A stretch of DNA of 64,000 nucleotides from Nitrosospira sp. (GTDB lineage: Bacteria; Pseudomonadota; Gammaproteobacteria; Burkholderiales; Nitrosomonadaceae). The stretch is from positions 1-64,000 of the forward strand of contig JACCWK010000055.1 in the NCBI GenBank assembly GCA_013697655.1, given 5' to 3'. Numbering within the stretch: position 1 is the first letter of the stretch; every line of letters begins with the position of its first letter. Shown here piece by piece: positions 58,756 through 64,000 of the stretch. A program made the position numbers and the translations under genes. The notes below the pieces were generated by a model. The model did not search any database, was not told the origin of the DNA, and saw nothing but the letters and a program-made list of their open reading frames with translations.

Positions 58756-59445
58756 ATGAACGATCCCCGTATTATCGTAGCGCTTGATTTTCCCGGTGCT
58801 GAACAGACGCTCGCTTTCATAGCGAAGCTTGATCCTGCGTTGTGCAGGGTTAAAGTGGGAAAAGAGCTTTTTACTGCCGCGGGACCGCAGGTCGTGGAAA
58901 AGATAATGGGCAAAGGGTTCGAAATTTTTCTCGATTTGAAATTTCACGATATTCCCAACACCGTGGTGAATGCATGCAAAACCGCAGCAGCTCTAGGTGT
59001 CTGGATGATAAACGTTCATGCACTCGGTGGAAAACGAATGCTGCTTGCTGCGCGGGAGGCCGTGCCAGTGGGGACGGTCAGGCTCATAGCCGTGACTCTG
59101 CTCACCAGCATGGAACGCAGCGATCTGAACGAGATTGGCCTGCACGAAGACCCGCAGCAAGTGGTACAGCGATTAGCGTTGCTGGCGGGGGATTGTGGAC
59201 TGGATGGAGTAGTGAGTTCCGCGCTGGAAGTCCCGGAGTTGCGGCAAATCATGGGTAAGAATTTTTGCCTTGTAACGCCCGGAATAAGGCCGATTGATGT
59301 TTCTGTGGACGAGCAGAAGCGGATAACTACGCCGCGTCAGGCGATTGAAAATGGTTCAGACTATTTGGTTATTGGCAGACCTATTACCCGCGCTAGAGAC
59401 CCGCTTTCCATGTTGCAGCGACTGAACGAGGAAATTGAAGGATAG
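58756..59445 (+). CDS. pyrF: Orotidine 5'-phosphate decarboxylase
   Basis: A 229-aa TIM-barrel enzyme for the last step of UMP synthesis. IIVALDFPGAEQTLAF starts the barrel, FLDLKFHDIPNTVVNACKTA is the catalytic D-K-D tetrad, and LVTPGIRP with YLVIGRPITRARDP binds phosphate. Its position after lapA agrees with the E. coli order lapA-lapB-pyrF minus lapB. Confidence 0.97.
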   Translation: MNDPRIIVALDFPGAEQTLAFIAKLDPALCRVKVGKELFTAAGPQVVEKIMGKGFEIFLDLKFHDIPNTVVNACKTAAALGVWMINVHALGGKRMLLAAREAVPVGTVRLIAVTLLTSMERSDLNEIGLHEDPQQVVQRLALLAGDCGLDGVVSSALEVPELRQIMGKNFCLVTPGIRPIDVSVDEQKRITTPRQAIENGSDYLVIGRPITRARDPLSMLQRLNEEIEG

Positions 59446-59450
59446 GGTGG

Positions 59451-59472
59451 TTCTAACAGCCGAAGGTTAGAA
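59451..59472 (+). terminator. Possible terminator after pyrF
   Basis: ttctaac and gttagaa form a perfect 7-bp stem with an 8-nt loop right after the pyrF stop. No clear T-run follows, so it is a weak candidate. Confidence 0.35.
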
Positions 59473-59653
59473 GTAACATTACTGCTTCTACTTATTTGCC
59501 CGCTTACGAGTCTTCAAAAAAAGCCAACGCTTCGTTTAGTTAGCGTACGGCGTTGTCCAAACCTCATTGACCCGTCATCCTGTTGGGCGTAGAGTTGAAT
59601 TGTATTATTAGAATTCAAATTTATATCTATTTACTACGCTGGAGGATAACGCC

Positions 59654-60241
59654 ATGTCCGATTATCACGTCCTTCCCACACGGCGCCTTATGGGTGCTGT
59701 GCGGGTTGCTTCTCCTGCTCCGCCCAAAGCTGTAACCCTGAAATCGCCCGCAATTGATGTCATGACCGATCTACGACACACCCAAGCTGCCGTAATTGAG
59801 CTGCATATGACGATGGAATCGGCCAACGCATACATGATGCAGCGTGGTGTGCGCTCCCTGCTCGTACTGAATCAGGATGACATTCTTGCGGGTATCATCA
59901 CCGCGAGCGATATTCTCGGTGAAAAACCACTCCGTTTCATTCAGGAGCGGCGTGTAAAGCATAAGGAGATCCTGGTTTCCGACATCATGACTCCGCTTGA
60001 TCGGCTGGAAGCCATTTCCATGGGAGATATTCAGCACGCCATGGTCGGAGATGTTGTCGTCAGTCTGCTTGATGCTGGCCGGCAGCATGCCTTCGTGATA
60101 GAGAACGGTGCTGATAGCAAGCCGGCAGTGTGTGGTATTTTCTCATTGACGCAAATCGAGAAGCAACTCGGTGTCTCCATTCCCTCCACGGAAGTTGCCC
60201 GGACCTTTACCGAGATCGAGGCAACATTAATCGCGCATTAA
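59654..60241 (+). CDS. CBS-domain pair protein
   Basis: A 195-aa soluble protein with two CBS motifs forming one Bateman module. The first ends LLVLNQDDILAGIITASDIL; the second starts VSDIMTPLDRLEAISMGDIQ and ends FSLTQIEKQLGV. The 45 N-terminal residues are less ordered. Such modules bind adenyl nucleotides or S-adenosylmethionine and usually regulate a partner; none is adjacent. SD ggagg is 8 bp before ATG 59654. Its target is unknown. Confidence 0.85.
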   Translation: MSDYHVLPTRRLMGAVRVASPAPPKAVTLKSPAIDVMTDLRHTQAAVIELHMTMESANAYMMQRGVRSLLVLNQDDILAGIITASDILGEKPLRFIQERRVKHKEILVSDIMTPLDRLEAISMGDIQHAMVGDVVVSLLDAGRQHAFVIENGADSKPAVCGIFSLTQIEKQLGVSIPSTEVARTFTEIEATLIAH

Positions 60242-60367
60242 GTGGCGGCTGAGTACTGCAACGCGCCCGGCAAATTTAAGCAGGTTAAACTTAAGATGGG
60301 AATTGTCTCCAGCTCGGCAGGTTTTAACTGTGCATTCTGGCAGCCGATGAAGGTATGACAGTCTAGG

Positions 60368-60745
60368 TCAGGCTGTCTTTTGAATAGATGAAAGTTCTCG
60401 ACGACGTTCAATGCACACGCCCAGTTTTTTCACGCCACGTATTGCATTGAGTTTGGCCACGCTAACCTTGGCCCAGGGTGCCCCAAATTCCTTCAGGATA
60501 ATTTGCGCTATGTGCTCAGCCACAGCTTCCAGCAGAGCGAAATGTTTTTGCGAAAGCGTTTCCTTGATGCGATGGACAATAAGGGCGTAATCCAGTGCAT
60601 CCTCGAAATTGTCTGTATGACAGGGACGGCTCGAAGGCAGCGCAATTTCAAGGTCGAGTTGGAGGGTTTGTGCAACTTTGCACTCCCACGGATAAATACC
60701 AATCAAGGTTTTGATCTTGAGTTCATGGAGAAAAATTATGTCCAT
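60368..60745 (-). CDS. folB: Dihydroneopterin aldolase
   Basis: A 125-aa enzyme of folate synthesis that converts dihydroneopterin to 6-hydroxymethyl-dihydropterin. It starts MDIIFLHELKIKTLIGIYPW and ends with KLNAIRGVKKLGVCIERRRE, containing the catalytic Lys. It is divergent from plsY, as in many betaproteobacteria. Confidence 0.94.
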   Translation of the reverse strand: MDIIFLHELKIKTLIGIYPWECKVAQTLQLDLEIALPSSRPCHTDNFEDALDYALIVHRIKETLSQKHFALLEAVAEHIAQIILKEFGAPWAKVSVAKLNAIRGVKKLGVCIERRRELSSIQKTA

Positions 60746-61177
60746 CTTAAGCGCGCCTCTGAATAAGTCTCTCCAAGTTTACCATTAAGAAGCTCGCCGC
60801 CGGTTTGCGGTTGGATTCTTAACAGATAAGCGAGGGGACGAATAGTCGAATTCAAATAACGATTCTTCAGGCTAGCAGCTACACAAAATAATTCCCCAGA
60901 AGTTGCCCTATGTACACCATCGCAGTGGTTTGCGCAAAAATCTTGCGCCCAATCAACGGCGTTGCATCCTTCAACATCCAAACCCCAGTTACGGCCTCTA
61001 CCCCTTTTGTAAAAGGCCTGCGAGCATCAAGATTGTCAGCAATACGTTCTACGAGGACGGGTCGAGAGGTTCCCAGGATTGAGAAATTGAGGTGAAGCCT
61101 GATCCATTGTTTACGCCGTTTTTCACGTAGAATCGGCGCGAAGAATTTTATTCTATTGTAGATATGACGCTAACGCC
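60746..61177. other. folB-plsY spacer with an unassigned open frame
   Basis: About 430 bp, longer than usual for this divergent pair. On the minus strand one frame stays open for about 90 codons (roughly 61160 to 60888) and reads like protein (RPVLVERIADNLDARRPFTK, IGRKIFAQTTAMVYIGQLLG). It lacks a credible start and SD, and I do not recognise it. It may be a gene remnant. Confidence 0.4.
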
Positions 61178-61786
61178 ATGACACTGCTGGCTTTCATACT
61201 GGTAGCTTACCTGATGGGCTCAATTTCTTTTGGCTTGCTGGCGAGCTGGATCTTCCAGCTGCCTGACCCGCGTACCTATGGCTCGAAAAACCCGGGGGCC
61301 ACCAACGTGCTGCGAAGTGGTAAAAAAGCGGCAGCCGTCCTGACGTTATTGGGCGATGCGGGTAAAGGCTGGCTGGCGGTAGCATTGGCGCAATATTTCG
61401 CGCCAGTTTGGCGATTGGGCGATGGAGCGATTGCCGTTGTAGCTATGGCCGTATTTTTGGGTCATCTATTTCCAATATTTTTACGGTTTAAAGGTGGAAA
61501 GGGGGTCGCTACAGCACTTGGCGTTTTGTTTGCATTTAATCCATGGGTGGGACTGTTGGCGATCGCTACATGGCTCATGGTCGCGGTGATCTGGCGGGTA
61601 TCTTCGCTATCGGCCTTGGCGGCAGCAGTATTCGCGCCATTTTATACATTATATTTTCTTGGCTGGGGAGTGAATACCCTGGTAGTTCTCATCATGTCGC
61701 TGTTGCTCATCTGGCGGCACAAGTCGAACATTGCCAATCTAATGGCAGGGAAAGAGGCGCGTATCGGCAAGAGTGGCGTGCCTTAA
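61178..61786 (+). CDS. plsY: Acyl-phosphate:glycerol-3-phosphate acyltransferase
   Basis: A 202-aa inner-membrane protein with five to seven helices that makes lysophosphatidic acid, the first phospholipid step. The conserved loops are [30 protein letters not shown] and [17 protein letters not shown]. It is convergent with tsaD with no gap (stops at 61786 and 61788). Confidence 0.96.
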   Translation: MTLLAFILVAYLMGSISFGLLASWIFQLPDPRTYGSKNPGATNVLRSGKKAAAVLTLLGDAGKGWLAVALAQYFAPVWRLGDGAIAVVAMAVFLGHLFPIFLRFKGGKGVATALGVLFAFNPWVGLLAIATWLMVAVIWRVSSLSALAAAVFAPFYTLYFLGWGVNTLVVLIMSLLLIWRHKSNIANLMAGKEARIGKSGVP

Positions 61787-61787
61787 A

Positions 61788-62828
61788 TTATGTTTCCACA
61801 ACCTGCATCTCCAGATCCCAGCGTGCTTTTATCGAAAAGGTATCTACCGGCTCCCTATTCCGAGTTGCTGGTAGCTGCAACCGCATTGCTCCCGCAAATG
61901 CGATCATGGCGCCATTATCCGTACAAAATTCGAGTTCAGGAAAAAAAACTTGGGCGCCTATCTCCTCGGTTCTGCGGCATAGGCTCTCGCGCAGTTGATG
62001 GTTTGCGCCTACTCCGCCGGCGACTACTAATTGATTAAGGCCGGTTTTTGTCAGTGCCGCCAGCGATTTCTCCGTTAGCACGTCAACCACAGCTTCCTGG
62101 AACGCCAGTGCAATGCCGGCCCTGGTTTGGCCAGTGATCTCGTGTTTATTCATCAGCGTCAGCACCGCAGTTTTCAGCCCGCTAAAACTGAAATTTAGAT
62201 CGCCGCTATGAAGCATGGGGCGGGGTAATTTGAAACACTTCGGTTGACCCGATTTCAAAAATTCATCCGCGAATTTTGATAGCGCGGGTCCACCGGGATA
62301 TCCCAGGCCCAGTAGCTTCGCGGTCTTGTCGAAGGCTTCTCCCGCAGCATCATCTACGGTTTCGCCGAGTAATTTGTATAGCCCGAGACCACTTACTTCC
62401 ATCAATTGGGTGTGACCGCCCGATACCAGCAGGGCTACGAAGGGAAAGACAGGGGCAGGGGTGGATAACAGGGGAGATAGCAGATGGCCTTCAAGGTGGT
62501 GTATGCCTAATACCGGAATCTTAAGGGCGAAGCCCAGGGCGGTGGCAATACTCGCACCCACCAGCAGCGCACCCGCCAACCCCGGTCCACAAGTATAGGC
62601 AATGGCATTGAGTTCCCGCAGATCGAGTCCGGTCGCGCCAAAGGTTTGTCTAATAAGAGGCAGTACCCGCCGGATATGATCGCGAGAGGCGAGTTCAGGC
62701 ACCACCCCCCCATACTCGCCATGCATTTCCGTTTGTGAATAGAGGGCATGGCTCAGCAGTCCGCGCTCCGTGTGGTAGAGTGCGATGCCGGTTTCGTCGC
62801 AGGAAGTTTCGATGCCAAGTACAAGCAA
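61788..62828 (-). CDS. tsaD: tRNA N6-adenosine threonylcarbamoyltransferase TsaD
   Basis: A 346-aa ASKHA-fold metalloenzyme (Kae1/Gcp) that transfers threonylcarbamoyl to A37 of ANN-decoding tRNAs. The metal site is [15 protein letters not shown] (HxxxH), with [13 protein letters not shown] and [15 protein letters not shown] binding nucleotide. Its donor comes from Sua5, of which only a fragment is seen at 3.8 kb, so an intact sua5 must be elsewhere. Confidence 0.97.
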   Translation of the reverse strand: MLVLGIETSCDETGIALYHTERGLLSHALYSQTEMHGEYGGVVPELASRDHIRRVLPLIRQTFGATGLDLRELNAIAYTCGPGLAGALLVGASIATALGFALKIPVLGIHHLEGHLLSPLLSTPAPVFPFVALLVSGGHTQLMEVSGLGLYKLLGETVDDAAGEAFDKTAKLLGLGYPGGPALSKFADEFLKSGQPKCFKLPRPMLHSGDLNFSFSGLKTAVLTLMNKHEITGQTRAGIALAFQEAVVDVLTEKSLAALTKTGLNQLVVAGGVGANHQLRESLCRRTEEIGAQVFFPELEFCTDNGAMIAFAGAMRLQLPATRNREPVDTFSIKARWDLEMQVVET

Positions 62829-62851
62829 TTGAGTGTAGGGGAAATTAGTCT

Positions 62852-62882
62852 TTTACAATAGAATTCAGCACTGTTATATAAT
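62852..62882 (+). promoter_or_regulatory. Candidate rpsU promoter
   Basis: tttaca (62852-62857) is followed by tatata at 17 bp or tataat at 19 bp (62877-62882), about 80 bp before the rpsU ATG. Both hexamers are close to sigma70 consensus. Confidence 0.5.
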
Positions 62883-62960
62883 GCCGAGTTTTCTACCCGC
62901 ACCAGTAATACCTATCATTCTTTTTCAGCCATTTAACTTAAGAAAGGGGACTACATCTTC

Positions 62961-63173
62961 ATGACCACTATTAAAGTCAAGGAAAACGAGCCATTTGAAG
63001 TCGCCATGCGTCGTTTCAAGCGTACCATAGAAAAAACCGGACTGCTTACTGAGTTGCGTGCTCGGGAATTTTATGAAAAACCTACTGCTGAACGCAAGCG
63101 CAAGCTAGCCGCCGCAGTTAAACGTACTTACAAACGCCTGCGCAGCCAGTTGCTCCCCCCGAAACTTTATTAA
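62961..63173 (+). CDS. rpsU: 30S ribosomal protein S21
   Basis: A 70-aa basic protein: [20 protein letters not shown], then the Lys/Arg-rich helical tail [22 protein letters not shown] aaagggg precedes ATG 62961. It is the first gene of the macromolecular synthesis operon (rpsU, yqeY, dnaG, rpoD), divergent from tsaD. Confidence 0.97.
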   Translation: MTTIKVKENEPFEVAMRRFKRTIEKTGLLTELRAREFYEKPTAERKRKLAAAVKRTYKRLRSQLLPPKLY

Positions 63174-63373
63174 TGAAAGTTAGTCAAACTCAAATAAGAA
63201 CAGAAGCGAGATTATTCCTGAAGCTTCTTTGCGAAGATCAGGGGCTGATTCGTCTAATGTTGTACTGAACTGTTTCGTTTGCTGATTCGTTGCAATGTGT
63301 GCAGATAGTTCCCCCGGAAATCAATAATAACAATGTGTCTGGTCCATAGCAATTAAACGAAATAGTCTCCATT

Positions 63374-63820
63374 GTGACCCTAAAACAACAAATCACTGAA
63401 GATACGAAGGCTGCAATGCGTGCGGGTGATGCCAAGCGACGCGATGCTATCCGCCTGTTGCAAGCCGCGATCAAACAGCGCGAGGTGGATGAGCGTATTG
63501 AGCTGGATGACGCGGCAGTAGTTTCGGCGATCGAAAAAATGCTCAAGCAGCGCCGGGATTCTATCGCCCAATACGAGGCAGCGCATCGTCAAGACCTGGC
63601 CGATGCGGAGAAATATGAGATGAACGTGTTGCAAGTTTATATGCCTAAGGCATTAAGCGATATCGAGGTGGACGATGCGGTAACCGAAGCGATCTCCGCT
63701 ACAGGTGCTAAAGGACAGCAGGACATGGGACGGGTGATGACAGCGCTCAAGGCGCGACTATCCGGGCGCGCCGATATGGCCAAAGTATCTGCGCTGGTCA
63801 GGATAAAACTTCTGGCCTGA
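63374..63820 (+). CDS. yqeY: GatB/YqeY-domain protein
   Basis: A 148-aa helical protein starting at GTG 63374 (TLKQQITEDTKAAMRAGDAK). It has the family motif REVDERIELDDAAVVSAIEK and the C-terminal QDMGRVMTALKARLSGRADM, the tRNA-binding tail domain shared with GatB. Function is uncertain; it typically sits between rpsU and dnaG. The dnaG start is not reached before the window ends: 63821-64000 shows no gene. Confidence 0.93.
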   Translation: MTLKQQITEDTKAAMRAGDAKRRDAIRLLQAAIKQREVDERIELDDAAVVSAIEKMLKQRRDSIAQYEAAHRQDLADAEKYEMNVLQVYMPKALSDIEVDDAVTEAISATGAKGQQDMGRVMTALKARLSGRADMAKVSALVRIKLLA

Positions 63821-64000
63821 TGTCCAGGTACTGACATCCGAGATCATCACCGCAGCCTCGGTTTCAGATTTTCCCTGCGGCCGCATTGGGTGATTGGTTT
63901 GCATTTTGAGAAAACATCCTATAATCAAATTGTCTTATTAGGTTTTCTTGGTTTTACTACGCTTGAATATTATTGATTTTATCCGCTATAGATGATTTCA

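Overview
The window reads as chromosomal DNA of a chemolithoautotrophic betaproteobacterium, most likely a Nitrosomonadaceae ammonia oxidiser close to Nitrosospira or Nitrosomonas. This is inferred from betaproteobacterial gene orders (phhB-rsgA, engB-hemB, aroA-cmk-rpsA-ihfB-lapA-pyrF, folB-plsY-tsaD-rpsU-yqeY) combined with Calvin-cycle (cbbO) and bicarbonate-uptake genes and a large glycogen cluster with two GH57 enzymes. No marker gene fixes the genus.

Region 1 (1-6.0 kb) is a gene graveyard: an IS1380-type transposase with a nonsense codon, a frameshifted cbbO, a multiply frameshifted class II aldolase relative, a Sua5 fragment fused to the 3' part of purE, a 5' piece of purK, and a NuoM-type proton-channel subunit whose 3' end is cut where purK is cut. 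Region 2 (6.0-12.4 kb) is AT-rich in its spacers and holds an inorganic-carbon module: a 34-codon leader ORF, SbtA-type bicarbonate permease, a PII-like protein, an IS630-type orfA remnant, a SulP permease and a universal stress protein. Several hairpins, a 30-bp perfect palindrome and TTGTGAAG repeats lie between them. Region 3 (12.4-13.9 kb) carries small, decayed accessory genes.

Region 4 (14-17.2 kb) is housekeeping (rsgA, phhB, a Ste24-like protease, orn). Region 5 (17.3-29.3 kb) is a complete glycogen storage island: glgP, convergent glgA and glgB, divergent glgC, and two GH57 glycosidases. Together these make ADP-glucose, polymerise and branch it, and release it again. Region 6 (29.6-41.1 kb) has a 7Fe ferredoxin, an AddB-like/AddA-like helicase-nuclease pair, a lytic transglycosylase, birA, coaX, engB and hemB.

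Region 7 (41-50.5 kb) has PBP1A, two small membrane proteins, and a defence-like operon (antitoxin, toxin, fused restriction-methyltransferase), followed by a lipoamide-dehydrogenase-like flavoprotein and a Sel1-repeat protein. Region 8 (51.6-63.8 kb) holds cysK-cysE, aroA-cmk-rpsA-ihfB-lapA-pyrF, a CBS-domain protein, folB, plsY, tsaD, rpsU and yqeY. The window ends where dnaG would be expected. I saw no tRNA, rRNA or CRISPR array.
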